NCBI RefSeq assembly: GCF_013868155.1
Contig: NZ_JACEOG010000001.1
Coordinates: 2,432,193 to 2,496,192, forward strand
DNA length: 64,000 nucleotides
Origin: Aeromicrobium phoceense
GTDB lineage: Bacteria; Actinomycetota; Actinomycetes; Propionibacteriales; Nocardioidaceae
Direction of reading: 5' to 3'
The notes under the pieces are model-generated. The model searched no databases. It was not told the origin of the DNA and worked only from the letters and a program-made list of their open reading frames with translations. Every line of letters begins with the position of its first letter. Positions within the stretch are counted from its first letter, which is position 1. Below, piece after piece: positions 1-8,623 of this stretch. The translations under genes and the position numbers were made by a program.

Positions 1-29
1 GACGACCAACCCCGACACAAAACCACATG

Positions 30-69
30 AAAAAACTCCCGAACCTGCAAAATGCAGGTCCGGGAGTTT
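30..69 (-). terminator. Rho-independent terminator of tRNA-Pro
   Basis: A 16-bp inverted repeat with one mismatch (arms 33-48 and 54-69, five-base loop) is followed, when read on the minus strand, by a run of T opposite the A tract at 30-35. It lies just downstream of the tRNA gene in that orientation, so it most likely ends that transcript. Confidence 0.85.
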
Positions 70-93
70 CCGATGTCCTGAGACATCACACGG

Positions 94-167
94 TCGGGCT
101 GACAGGATTTGAACCTGCGACCCCCTGACCCCCAGTCAGGTGCGCTACCAAGCTGCGCTACAGCCCG
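94..167 (-). tRNA. tRNA-Pro (anticodon GGG)
   Basis: The minus strand folds as a standard 74-nt tRNA. The 7-bp acceptor stem pairs 161-167 with 95-101 and the discriminator base is A at 94. The anticodon stem CCTGA/TCAGG encloses a loop whose central triplet is GGG, which reads proline CCC/CCU codons. The T-arm carries the conserved GGTTCAAATCC. The 3' CCA is not encoded, so it must be added after transcription. The strong terminator at 30-69 ends the transcript. Confidence 0.95.
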
Positions 168-240
168 TGACAACCTGCAAGAGTCTAGCGCAGGTCTCGC
201 CGAGGTCGTCATCGGGCCGGGGGCACCTCACAATGGGGCC

Positions 241-1206
241 ATGGCCGTCATCGAGAACTCCAAGGTCGCCATCGTGGGTGCGGGCAGCGTGGGCACGGCG
301 ATCGCCTACGCCTGCCTGATCCGACGGTCCGCGCGCACCATCGCTCTGTACGACGTGAACCGGCCGAAGGTCGAGGCGGAGGTGTTGGACCTGCAGCACG
401 GCGCCCTGTTCACCGGCAGCAGCCAGATCATCGGCGGGGCCGACCCGTCGGTGGTCGCCGGCGCCCACCTGGTGGTGATCACCGCGGGCGCGAAGCAGGA
501 CCCCGGCCAGACACGCATCGACCTGGCGGGCACGAACGTCAGGATCCTCGAACAGATGCTGCCGGTCCTGATGCAGCACGCCCCGAACGCCGTCTACGTG
601 CTCGTGACGAACCCGTGCGACGTCCTCACCGTGGCCGCCCAGGGGATCACCGGGCTGCCGGACGAGCGCGTGATGGCGTCCGGAACGGTGCTCGACACGT
701 CCCGGTTGCGCCAGCTCCTCGCCGTGCGCGCCGGGGTGGCGCCGCACAGCGTGCACGCCGACATCGTGGGCGAACACGGCGACACGGAGTTCGCGCTGTG
801 GTCCCAGGCCCGCATCGGCCCGGTGCCGATCCTCGACTGGGTCCCGTCCTCCACGGCGGAGGACCCGCGGCCGTTCTCCCACCGCGAACTCGACGACATC
901 ACCGACCGGGTCCGCAACGCCGCCTATGCCGTGATCGAGGGCAAGGGCGCCACCAACTACGCGATCGGCGTCTCGGCCACCCGGATCGTCGAGGCGGTGC
1001 TGAGCGACGAGAACGCCGTCCTGCCCGTCAGCATCGTCCATCGAGGCCACCACGGGGTGGACGGCGTGGCCCTCTCCCTGCCGAGCATCGTGAACGCGAA
1101 GGGCGTCGCGCGCGTGCTGGACGTGCGGATGTCGGCGCACGAGGAGCGGCAGCTGCACGCGTCGGCCGAGGCGCTGCGGAAGGTGCAGGAGGACCTCGGC
1201 CTCTGA
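241..1206 (+). CDS. ldh: L-lactate dehydrogenase
   Basis: This 321-aa protein is an NAD-dependent L-lactate dehydrogenase, which interconverts pyruvate and lactate in the cytoplasm. The N-terminus has the Rossmann glycine motif GAGSVG (about residues 13-18) and the LDH/MDH-type DLQHG. The substrate loop reads KQDPGQTR; a Gln at the specificity position favours lactate over malate dehydrogenase, where Arg is usual. The catalytic His lies in GEHGDTE. The ATG at 241 is chosen because the Rossmann fold starts at once after it; upstream in-frame sequence runs into the tRNA. There is no Shine-Dalgarno sequence, but CACAAT lies at 229-234, which fits a leaderless mRNA. It has no operon partners: the upstream tRNA is on the other strand. 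Confidence 0.92.
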   Translation: MAVIENSKVAIVGAGSVGTAIAYACLIRRSARTIALYDVNRPKVEAEVLDLQHGALFTGSSQIIGGADPSVVAGAHLVVITAGAKQDPGQTRIDLAGTNVRILEQMLPVLMQHAPNAVYVLVTNPCDVLTVAAQGITGLPDERVMASGTVLDTSRLRQLLAVRAGVAPHSVHADIVGEHGDTEFALWSQARIGPVPILDWVPSSTAEDPRPFSHRELDDITDRVRNAAYAVIEGKGATNYAIGVSATRIVEAVLSDENAVLPVSIVHRGHHGVDGVALSLPSIVNAKGVARVLDVRMSAHEERQLHASAEALRKVQEDLGL

Positions 1207-1238
1207 CGCGCGCACCGCGATCCCGGGCCCAACAGAAC

Positions 1239-1260
1239 TGTCAGTGGTCGTCCCTAGATT
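1239..1260 (+). promoter_or_regulatory. Probable promoter of the DUF222-HNH gene
   Basis: TAGATT at 1255-1260 sits 12 nt before the ATG at 1267 and resembles a -10 hexamer; no Shine-Dalgarno sequence follows, so the mRNA is probably leaderless. A TGTCAGTGG block at 1240-1248 lies where upstream promoter contacts would be. No good -35 consensus is seen. Confidence 0.35.
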
Positions 1261-1266
1261 GAGCAC

Positions 1267-2460
1267 ATGGAACGACCCGAGGAGCTGCTGCTGCAGAGCG
1301 CGGCACGTGCGCAGGCACGGGCCGAGTTCGCCTCCTGGTCGCTGATCCTCACGGCCCACGAGTCCGGGTGCGCCGAGGTCGACGCGGAGGACGCGCCCGA
1401 GATCGGCAAGGACCTCGGCCGGCGCGGCGTCACCCTCGAGATCGCCCGGGCCCTCCGCACCACGGAACACCGCGTGTGGGGCATCGTCAACGACGCCGGG
1501 ATCCTGCGCGAGCGGGCACCTCGCACGTGGATCGCCTTCGGCGACGGCTCCATCGACGCTGCGCGAGCCATGCTCATCGCCGACACGATCGACAAGCTGG
1601 CGCACACGCCCTCGGTCGAGGTGCTCGACGCCAGCGTCGTGCCCTTCGCCCCCTCCCCCCCCGTCGGCGAGCTGCGCGCCTGGCTGAACCGCATGCGCGC
1701 ACGGCTCGAGCCCGAGGAGGTCGAGGCGCAGGCCGACCGCGCGGTGGAGACCCGCCGAGTCGACATCAGCCACAACGGCGACGGCACGTCCTGGCTCAAC
1801 GCGCTCCTGCCCACCCACGTCGCCATCGCGGTCGGGAATCGCCTCCGGCGGGCGGCGAAGCAGCTGCCGAAGGTGGACCTCGACACGGGCGAGATCGACC
1901 GACGCACCCGCGACCAGCGCCAGGCCGACCTCGTCGGTCACTGGCTCACGTCGTGCACCGGCACCGAGACCGACATCCGGGCCGAGATCGCGATCAGCAT
2001 CGACGCGGCCGACCTCGTCGGGCTCACCGAGGGGCCGGGCATCACCCGCGACGGCGACCACGCGCTTCCCGCCGCGTGGGTTCGCGAGCTGGCCGCCTCC
2101 GAGACCACGCTCTTCCGACGGCTCGTCCTCGATCCGGTGGGGCGGGTACTGGACACCACCAGCCTGGGCTACCAGCCACCGGACTCGATGCGAGCGGCGT
2201 TGCACTGGCGCGACGGCACCTGTCGCGTGGCCGGGTGTCGAGCGCCAGCGGCCGAGACCGATCTCGACCACGCGCTGGCCCACGACCGCGGTGGCACCAC
2301 CAGTGCGGCGAATCTGCGATGCCTCTGCCGCAAGCACCACAACATGAAGTCCCACGACAGGCTCCCCGAGAAGTTCATCGCCCCTGCGGTCGAGCACCGC
2401 GAGCGATGGCGCCTGCCCTCGCCCGTGGTGGTCGAGCTCGACCTCTGGCCAGCGGCCTAG
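1267..2460 (+). CDS. DUF222 / HNH endonuclease domain protein (13E12-repeat family)
   Basis: This 397-aa protein has the layout of the actinobacterial DUF222-HNH family: an N-terminal DUF222 region (about residues 20-300) and a C-terminal HNH nuclease module with paired cysteines, a DLDH metal/catalytic segment, NLRCLC and KHH (about residues 330-375). HNH domains cut DNA, but the role of this often multicopy family is not established; links to mobile elements have been suggested. The key HNH residues are all present, so the gene looks intact. Its stop codon overlaps the stop of the convergent glutaminase gene in the palindrome CTAG (2457-2460). Confidence 0.85.
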   Translation: MERPEELLLQSAARAQARAEFASWSLILTAHESGCAEVDAEDAPEIGKDLGRRGVTLEIARALRTTEHRVWGIVNDAGILRERAPRTWIAFGDGSIDAARAMLIADTIDKLAHTPSVEVLDASVVPFAPSPPVGELRAWLNRMRARLEPEEVEAQADRAVETRRVDISHNGDGTSWLNALLPTHVAIAVGNRLRRAAKQLPKVDLDTGEIDRRTRDQRQADLVGHWLTSCTGTETDIRAEIAISIDAADLVGLTEGPGITRDGDHALPAAWVRELAASETTLFRRLVLDPVGRVLDTTSLGYQPPDSMRAALHWRDGTCRVAGCRAPAAETDLDHALAHDRGGTTSAANLRCLCRKHHNMKSHDRLPEKFIAPAVEHRERWRLPSPVVVELDLWPAA

Positions 2461-3647
2461 TCGGAGCTCGGCTGGGCCAGCCGGTCGGATCCCTCGAAGT
2501 CGATCACCGTCACGCCGAGGCCGTCCAGCTCCAGGCGGCGTCGGGCCTCCGCGGCCATCCGGCGCCCCACGTCGGTGACCTCGTCGACCCGGCTGATGTC
2601 GAACACGACCTCCGAGGTCTCGGGCGGGTGCTCCACCAGGTGGCGGATCAGCGACTCGGCGCTCGCGAACAGCAGGTCACCGCCGAGCACGTAGACGGTC
2701 GTCCCGTCCTCGACGCGGACGTCGGCCAGCGCCGATCGCGATGGGCGACCGGGGTTCATCAGGTGCATGCCCATGTCGTCGGACAGCCGGCGCATCATCT
2801 CGACGCCGCGCGCGCTGTTGCCGTGCGCGTCGAGGCCGGGCGAGAACACGGCGACGCCCACCTGGCCCGGGAGCACGCCGATGATGCCGCCCGAGACGCC
2901 GCTCTTGGCCGGGATGCCCACGGTGCTGAGCCAGTCCCCCGCCGCGTCGTACATACCGCACGTGGCCATGACGCTCAGAACCTGGCGTGTGGTGCGCTCG
3001 GCCATGATCCGCTCCCCCGTCTCCGGGTGCACGCCACCGTTCGCCAGGGTCGCCGCCATCCGCGAGAGGTCGCGGACGTCCACCGCGAGCGAGCACTGCC
3101 GCACGTACCGCTCGACAGCGTCCCGCGGGTCCTCCACGATGCCGTAGGCAGCCATCAGGTGGGCGAGCGCGAGGTTGCGGTGGGTGGAGCCCATCTCGGA
3201 CTCGTAGACCGCCTCGTCGACCCGTAGTTCCCGGCCGGCCAGGCGCGAGGCGAAGTCCGCGAAGCGCTCGAACGAGCCCACGAGGCCCGCGGTCGCGATG
3301 GCGCCCGCGTTGATCATCGCGTTGTGGGGGCGGCCCGTCTCGGAGTCCACCGAGATCTCGTTGAAGGCCTCGCCCGACGGCTCGACGTCGATCTTCGCGT
3401 GCACGGCGTCCCAGCCGAGGTGCTCGATCGCCACGGCGTACGCGAACGGCTTCGACATCGACTGGATGGTGAAGCGGTGCTTCGCGTCGCCGGCGCTGTG
3501 GTGGGCGTCGTCCACCGTGCTGAGCGCGACGGCCGACAGGCTCGGATCGACCTTCGCCAGCTCGGGGATGTAGTCGGCCGTCTCGCCCTGGATGCCACCG
3601 CAGGCCTGGAGGACCTCGTCGAGGTAGTCGGGGACGGGCGAGCGCAT
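2457..3647 (-). CDS. glsA: Glutaminase with C-terminal STAS domain
   Basis: This 396-aa protein hydrolyses L-glutamine to glutamate and ammonia. Residues 1 to about 305 are a serine-dependent beta-lactamase-like glutaminase: the nucleophile motif SMSK is at 63-66, and NAMINAGAIA, the tyrosine-rich EMGSTHRN region and SGVSGG follow. The remaining ~85 residues (starting around TTVYVLGGDLLFAS) have the pattern of a STAS domain, as in anti-sigma-factor antagonists and some transporters. Plain bacterial glutaminases end near residue 310, so this is a fusion. The ATG shares one base with the der stop (TGATG), implying translational coupling. The STAS part may bind a nucleotide or mediate oligomerisation; that is inference. 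Confidence 0.9.
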   Translation of the reverse strand: MRSPVPDYLDEVLQACGGIQGETADYIPELAKVDPSLSAVALSTVDDAHHSAGDAKHRFTIQSMSKPFAYAVAIEHLGWDAVHAKIDVEPSGEAFNEISVDSETGRPHNAMINAGAIATAGLVGSFERFADFASRLAGRELRVDEAVYESEMGSTHRNLALAHLMAAYGIVEDPRDAVERYVRQCSLAVDVRDLSRMAATLANGGVHPETGERIMAERTTRQVLSVMATCGMYDAAGDWLSTVGIPAKSGVSGGIIGVLPGQVGVAVFSPGLDAHGNSARGVEMMRRLSDDMGMHLMNPGRPSRSALADVRVEDGTTVYVLGGDLLFASAESLIRHLVEHPPETSEVVFDISRVDEVTDVGRRMAAEARRRLELDGLGVTVIDFEGSDRLAQPSSD

Positions 3648-4975
3648 CAGCGACGCTCGCGCTTCTTGCGCGGGCGCTGCTGGAGGTGGATGGGGCTGCC
3701 GACGAAGCCGAACTCCTCGCGCAGGCGACGCTCGATGAAGCGCAGGTAGCCCGCCTCGAGCTTGCCGGAGGTGAACAGCACGAAGGTCGGCGGCGCCGTG
3801 GACGCCTGGGTGCCGAAGAGGATCTTCGCCTGCTTGCCGCCGCGCACCGGGTGCGGGTGCTCGGCGACGAGCCGACCGAGGAAGGAGTTGAGCGCGCCGG
3901 TGGACACGCGGGTCTCCCAGCCCTCGAGTGCCGCGTCGAGCGCACGCACGAGGCGGTCGATGTGCCAGCCGGTGCGGGCGGCCACGTTGATGCGCGGCGC
4001 CCACGGGATCTGCACGAGGTCGCGCTCGATCTCGCGCTCGAGGTAGAAGCGGCGCTCGTCGTCGACGAGGTCCCACTTGTTGAAGGCCAGCACGACGGCG
4101 CGGCCGGTCTCCTCGATCGTGTTGATGATGCGCAGGTCCTGTTCGGAGATCGACTCGCTGGCGTCGATCACCATGACGGCGACCTCGGCACGCTCGATCG
4201 CGGCCGACGTGCGCAGGCTGGCGTAGTACTCGTGGCCGGTGGCGGTCTTCACGCGCTTGCGGATGCCGGCGGTGTCGATGAAGGTCCAGACCCGACCACC
4301 GAGCTCGACCAGCTCGTCGACGGGGTCGACCGTGGTGCCCGAGACGTTGTCGACGACGACGCGGTCCTCGCCGGCGAACTTGTTCAGCAGGCTGGACTTG
4401 CCGACGTTGGGCTTGCCGACGATGGCCACGCGGCGCGGGCCGCGCGGCGCGTCGAAGTCCTCCTCGGGGGCCTCGGGCAGCGCGTCGAGGATCGCGTCGA
4501 GCATGTCGCCGCTGCCACGACCGTGCAGGGCCGAGACCGGGTACGGCTCGCCGAGCCCGAGGTTCCAGAGGCTGGCGGCCTCGAGCTCGCCCTTCTGGTC
4601 GTCGACCTTGTTGGCGGCCAGCACGACCGGCTTGCCGGAGGCGCGCAGCAGCTTCACGACCTTGTCGTCGATGTCCGTGGCGCCGACGGTGGCGTCGACG
4701 ACGAACAGGATCGCGTCGGCGACGGCGATGGCGACCTCGGCCTGGGCGGCGATGCGCTCGGCCATGCCCTTGGCGTCAGGGTCCCAGCCACCGGTGTCGA
4801 CGACGGTGAACGCTCGCCCGTTCCAGATCGCGTCGTACGGGACGCGGTCGCGGGTCACGCCGGGGACGTCCTCCACGACGGCCTCTCGCCGTCCGATGAT
4901 GCGGTTGACCAAGGTCGACTTGCCGACATTGGGACGGCCGATGACGGCGAGGACGGGCTGTGTGGACACCCGCAC
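3647..4975 (-). CDS. der: Ribosome-assembly GTPase Der (EngA)
   Basis: A 442-aa double-GTPase essential for maturation of the 50S ribosomal subunit. Two G domains are visible, with P-loops GRPNVGKS (13-20) and GKPNVGKS (187-194), each followed by a DTGG/DTAG G3 motif and an NKVD/NKWD G4 motif. A KH-like C-terminal domain ends in a basic tail (KKRERR), typical of rRNA binding. The length matches actinobacterial Der. A GTG start at 4975 gives the shortest N-terminus before the first G domain; a second GTG two codons on is possible. It is followed with a 1-nt overlap by glsA. The upstream ABC exporter gene ends only 3 nt away. Confidence 0.95.
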   Translation of the reverse strand: MRVSTQPVLAVIGRPNVGKSTLVNRIIGRREAVVEDVPGVTRDRVPYDAIWNGRAFTVVDTGGWDPDAKGMAERIAAQAEVAIAVADAILFVVDATVGATDIDDKVVKLLRASGKPVVLAANKVDDQKGELEAASLWNLGLGEPYPVSALHGRGSGDMLDAILDALPEAPEEDFDAPRGPRRVAIVGKPNVGKSSLLNKFAGEDRVVVDNVSGTTVDPVDELVELGGRVWTFIDTAGIRKRVKTATGHEYYASLRTSAAIERAEVAVMVIDASESISEQDLRIINTIEETGRAVVLAFNKWDLVDDERRFYLEREIERDLVQIPWAPRINVAARTGWHIDRLVRALDAALEGWETRVSTGALNSFLGRLVAEHPHPVRGGKQAKILFGTQASTAPPTFVLFTSGKLEAGYLRFIERRLREEFGFVGSPIHLQQRPRKKRERR

Positions 4976-4978
4976 AGC

Positions 4979-6889
4979 CTATCGGGGCGGTGTGAACGTC
5001 GTGGAGGCGAACTGCGCCGCGTACAGCCGTTGGTACGCGCCCTGTGCCGCGATGAGCTCCTCGTGGGTCCCCTGCTCGACGATCCGGCCAGCTTCCATGA
5101 CCACGATGAGGTCGGCGTCGCGGATCGTGGAGAGCCGGTGGGCCACCACGAAACTGGTGCGACCCGAGCGCAGATCGTTCATCGCGGACTGCACGAGCGC
5201 CTCGGTGCGGGTGTCGACCGAGCTGGTCGCCTCGTCCAGCACGAGGATGGCCGGATCCGCCAGGAACGCCCGCGCGATCGTGAGCAGCTGACGCTGGCCG
5301 GCGCTCACTCCCCCGCCGTCGTCGGTGATCACCGTGTCGTAGCCGTCGGGCAGCGTGCGCACGAAGTGGTCCACCGAGGCGGCCTGGGCGGCGGCCAGGA
5401 TCTGCTCCTCGGAGGGGTCGTCCGCGCCGTACGCGATGTTCTCGCGGATGGTGCCGGAGAACAGCCACGTGTCCTGCAGGACCACACCGAAGTCGTCACG
5501 CAGCTCGCGGCGGCTCATCTCGGCGATGTCGACGTCGTCCAGCGTGATGCGGCCGCCGTCGACCTCGTAGAAGCGCAGCACGAGGTTCGTCAGCGTGGTC
5601 TTGCCCGCACCGGTGGGACCGACGATCGCGACGGTCTGGCCGGGCTCGGCGACGAGCGACAGGTCCTCGATCAGCGGCTCGTCGGTGTACGAGAAGTCGA
5701 CGTGATCGAAGACGACTCGTCCGCGCAGCGGGTCGGGCTCGGGGGCGTCCACGCGGTCGGGGCGCTCGCGCTCCTCGTCGAGGAACGCGAAGACCCGCTC
5801 GGCCGACGCCATGCCGGACTGCAGCAGGTTCACCATCGCGGCCACCTGGGTCAGCGGCTGCGTGAACTGGCGCGAGTACTGGATGAACGCCTGCACCGAG
5901 CCGAGCGACAGGGTGCCGTTGGCGACCTGGAGCCCGCCCACCACCGCGACCAGCACGTAGTTGAGGTTGGAGACGAACATCATCAGCGGCTGGATGACGC
6001 CCGAGATGAACTGCGCCCGGAACGACGCCCCGAACAGCTCGTCGTTCGTGGCCGCGAACTCGTCCTCGGCCACCTGCTGGCGTCCGAAGACCTTGACGAC
6101 CTCGTGCCCCGTGAACGACTCCTCGATGATGGCGTTGAGCCGGCCGGTCTGCGTCCACTGCGCCACGAACTGCGGCTGGGAGCGCTTCATGACGCCGCCC
6201 GTGATGGCGATCGCCACCGGGATCGTCACCAGCGCGATGATCGTCAGCAGCGGCGAGATCCAGAACATCATCGCGAGCGTGCCGATGACCATGAGGATGC
6301 TGGTGATCATCTGGCTCAGCGTCTGCTGGAGCGACTGGGCGAGGTTGTCGAGGTCGTTGGTCGTGCGCGACATGATCTCGCCGCGCTCCTGGCGGTCGAG
6401 GTGGGCCAGCGGCAGGTGGTTGAGCTGGTCCTCGACGTCGTTGCGCAGGTCGGCCACCATGCGCTGGACGACCGTGGTGGCCAGCACGCCCTGGAGCCAC
6501 ATGAACAGCGACGACACGACGTAGATCACGGTGACGATCGCCAGGACCGTGCCGAGCTCGCCCATGTCGATGCCCTGGCCCGGCTGCAGGTCGATCGCGC
6601 CGACGAGCTCGGCCAGCTGGTCCTGCCCGTCGGCCTTCAGCGACGCCACGGCCTCGGCCTTCGTCATCCCCTCGGGGAACTGGCTCGAGATGAAGCCGTC
6701 GAAGATGATGTCCGTCGCGTGCCCGAGGATCTTCGGTCCGATGACCGAGAGGGTCACGCCGATCAGCCCGAACGCGGCCAGCGCGAACACCATCGTGCGG
6801 TCGAGCAGCAGGCGGCGGAACACGCGGCCGAACGTCGCGCGGAAGTTGTTCGCCTTCGCGGGCTTCTGGGGTGCCCCGTGCCAGCTCAT
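4979..6889 (-). CDS. ABC exporter subunit, catalytically complete half (multidrug type)
   Basis: A 636-aa half-transporter: an N-terminal membrane domain with about six helices (residues ~30-330), then a nucleotide-binding domain with Walker A GPTGAGKTT, signature SAGQRQ and Walker B with catalytic Glu (ILVLDEATSSVD). An insert of about 40 hydrophilic residues after the first helix is typical of the larger partner of heterodimeric exporters (BmrD, TmrB, TM288 types). The ATG is preceded by GGAGGAGG and overlaps the stop of the 577-aa partner by 4 nt (ATGA), so the two are made together. The substrate cannot be told from sequence. Confidence 0.9.
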   Translation of the reverse strand: MSWHGAPQKPAKANNFRATFGRVFRRLLLDRTMVFALAAFGLIGVTLSVIGPKILGHATDIIFDGFISSQFPEGMTKAEAVASLKADGQDQLAELVGAIDLQPGQGIDMGELGTVLAIVTVIYVVSSLFMWLQGVLATTVVQRMVADLRNDVEDQLNHLPLAHLDRQERGEIMSRTTNDLDNLAQSLQQTLSQMITSILMVIGTLAMMFWISPLLTIIALVTIPVAIAITGGVMKRSQPQFVAQWTQTGRLNAIIEESFTGHEVVKVFGRQQVAEDEFAATNDELFGASFRAQFISGVIQPLMMFVSNLNYVLVAVVGGLQVANGTLSLGSVQAFIQYSRQFTQPLTQVAAMVNLLQSGMASAERVFAFLDEERERPDRVDAPEPDPLRGRVVFDHVDFSYTDEPLIEDLSLVAEPGQTVAIVGPTGAGKTTLTNLVLRFYEVDGGRITLDDVDIAEMSRRELRDDFGVVLQDTWLFSGTIRENIAYGADDPSEEQILAAAQAASVDHFVRTLPDGYDTVITDDGGGVSAGQRQLLTIARAFLADPAILVLDEATSSVDTRTEALVQSAMNDLRSGRTSFVVAHRLSTIRDADLIVVMEAGRIVEQGTHEELIAAQGAYQRLYAAQFASTTFTPPR

Positions 6890-8619
6890 CGGGCCTCCTC
6901 CGGCGACAGCTGCGACAGGACGATCTCGCGGTAGACCTCCGAGGTCTCCATGAGCTCGTCGTGCGTGCCGGTGCCGACGGCGCGGCCCTCGTCGAGCACG
7001 ACGATCCGGTCGGCCTGGCGGATCGTGCTGATCCGCTGGGCGACGATCACGACGGCGGCGTCGGCGGTGACGGGCTTCAGGGCGGCGCGCAGGGCGGCAT
7101 CGGTCGCGTAGTCCAGCGCCGAGAACGAGTCGTCGAACAGGTAGATCCGCGGGCGCTTGACGATCGCACGGGCGATCGCGAGCCGCTGCCGCTGCCCTCC
7201 GGAGAAGTTCGAGCCGCCCTGGCTCACCGGGGACTCGAGCCCGTCGGGCATCGCGCGCACGAAGTCCTCGGCCTGGGCGATGCGCAGCGCGTCCCAGAGC
7301 TCCTCGTCGGTCGCGTCGGCCCGGCCGAACCGCAGGTTGTCGGCGATCGTGCCGGTGAACAGCAGAGCCTTCTGCGGCACGAGCCCGATGGCCCGCCAGA
7401 CGTCGGCCGGACGCACGTCGCGCACGTCGAGGCCGTCGATCAGGACCCGCCCCCCGGTGACGTCGAACAGTCGCGCGACGAGTCCGAGCACCGTGGTCTT
7501 GCCGCTGCCGGTCGAGCCCACGATCGCGGTGGTCTCCCCGGGCCTGGCCACGAGCGACACGTCCTCGATGACGGCGTTCTCCGCGCCCGGGTACGAGAAC
7601 GACGCACTCTCGACGTCGACACGGCCCTGCGACAGCTCGACGCTCGGCACCTCGGGGTCGAGGTCGATCGCGGGCTCCGTGCGCAGCACCTCGGTGAGCC
7701 GCTCGGCCGACACCTCGGAGCGAGGCCACAGCATGAACATGAAGGTCGCCATCATCACGGCCATCAGGGTCTGGATCAGGTACTGCTGGAACGCGGTCAG
7801 CTGGCCGATCTGCAGCTCGCCCGCACCGATCCGCGAGGCGCCCCACCACAGGGCGAGCACCACCGACAGGTTCATGATGCCCATCAGCAGCGGGAAGAAG
7901 ATCGTCATCAGACGGCCGGCGCCCACGGCGACCTGGCGGTTGAGCTCGTTCGCGTGCGCGAAGCGGGCGGCCTCCTGGTCCTCTCGGACGAAGGCCCGCA
8001 CGACGCGCACGCCGGTGATCTGCTCGCGCATGATCTGGTTCAGCGTGTCGATGCGCTCCTGCATGAGGCGGAACAGCGGGCGCATCTTCGCGATGATCAG
8101 CCCGAGCGAGATGACGAGCACCGGCAGGACGATCAGGAAGACGGCCGACAGCTGAACGTCCTCGCGCAGGGCCATGACCAGCCCGCCGATGCCGGTGATC
8201 GGGGCGGCGACCATCATCGTCAGCCCCATGAACAGCAGCAGCTGGACCTGCTGGACGTCGTTGGTGTTGCGGGTGATCAGCGTGGGCGGTCCGAACGAGG
8301 CCATCTCGCGGCTGCCGAACGACTGCACCGTGCCGAAGACCTCGGCGCGCAGGTCGCGGCCCACGGCCATCGCGACCCGCGAGCCGATGAAGACCGCGAC
8401 GACGTTGCACACGACCTGCAGGACCGTGACGGCGAGCATCAGCCCGCCCACGTGCCAGATGCGGCCGATGTCGCCCTGGGCCACGCCCTCGTCGATGATG
8501 TCGGCGTTCAGCCCGGGCAGGTACAGCGTGGCCACCGTCTGGACGAGTTGGAAGAGGCACACCACCAGGACCGGGACCCGGTAGGGCCGCAGGTGGTGGC
8601 GCAGGAGCGCGATCAGCAC
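6886..8619 (-). CDS. ABC exporter subunit, degenerate-site half (multidrug type)
   Basis: A 577-aa half-transporter with six membrane segments (about residues 15-300) and a nucleotide-binding domain with Walker A GSTGSGKTT and signature FSGGQRQR. After Walker B the catalytic Glu is replaced by Asp (YLFDDSFSALD), the hallmark of the subunit carrying the non-hydrolysing site in heterodimeric exporters such as BmrC/TmrA. It starts with GTG at 8619; the gntP stop is only 4 nt upstream on the same strand, so it may share transcription with the gluconate genes. Its stop overlaps the start of its partner. A role in drug or lipid export is inferred from the family. Confidence 0.9.
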   Translation of the reverse strand: MLIALLRHHLRPYRVPVLVVCLFQLVQTVATLYLPGLNADIIDEGVAQGDIGRIWHVGGLMLAVTVLQVVCNVVAVFIGSRVAMAVGRDLRAEVFGTVQSFGSREMASFGPPTLITRNTNDVQQVQLLLFMGLTMMVAAPITGIGGLVMALREDVQLSAVFLIVLPVLVISLGLIIAKMRPLFRLMQERIDTLNQIMREQITGVRVVRAFVREDQEAARFAHANELNRQVAVGAGRLMTIFFPLLMGIMNLSVVLALWWGASRIGAGELQIGQLTAFQQYLIQTLMAVMMATFMFMLWPRSEVSAERLTEVLRTEPAIDLDPEVPSVELSQGRVDVESASFSYPGAENAVIEDVSLVARPGETTAIVGSTGSGKTTVLGLVARLFDVTGGRVLIDGLDVRDVRPADVWRAIGLVPQKALLFTGTIADNLRFGRADATDEELWDALRIAQAEDFVRAMPDGLESPVSQGGSNFSGGQRQRLAIARAIVKRPRIYLFDDSFSALDYATDAALRAALKPVTADAAVVIVAQRISTIRQADRIVVLDEGRAVGTGTHDELMETSEVYREIVLSQLSPEEAR

Positions 8620-8623
8620 CCGG

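Noticed and set aside
145..2397. 750-codon open frame on the minus strand across ldh and the HNH gene
   Set aside because: It is antisense to two well-supported genes, has low-complexity Arg/Asp/Val composition and no motif; such shadow frames are expected at this GC content.
3686..6934. 1082-codon open frame on the plus strand over der and the ABC exporter
   Set aside because: Antisense shadow of real genes with codon-position bias of the opposite strand; rich in His, Arg, Asp and Leu without any domain.
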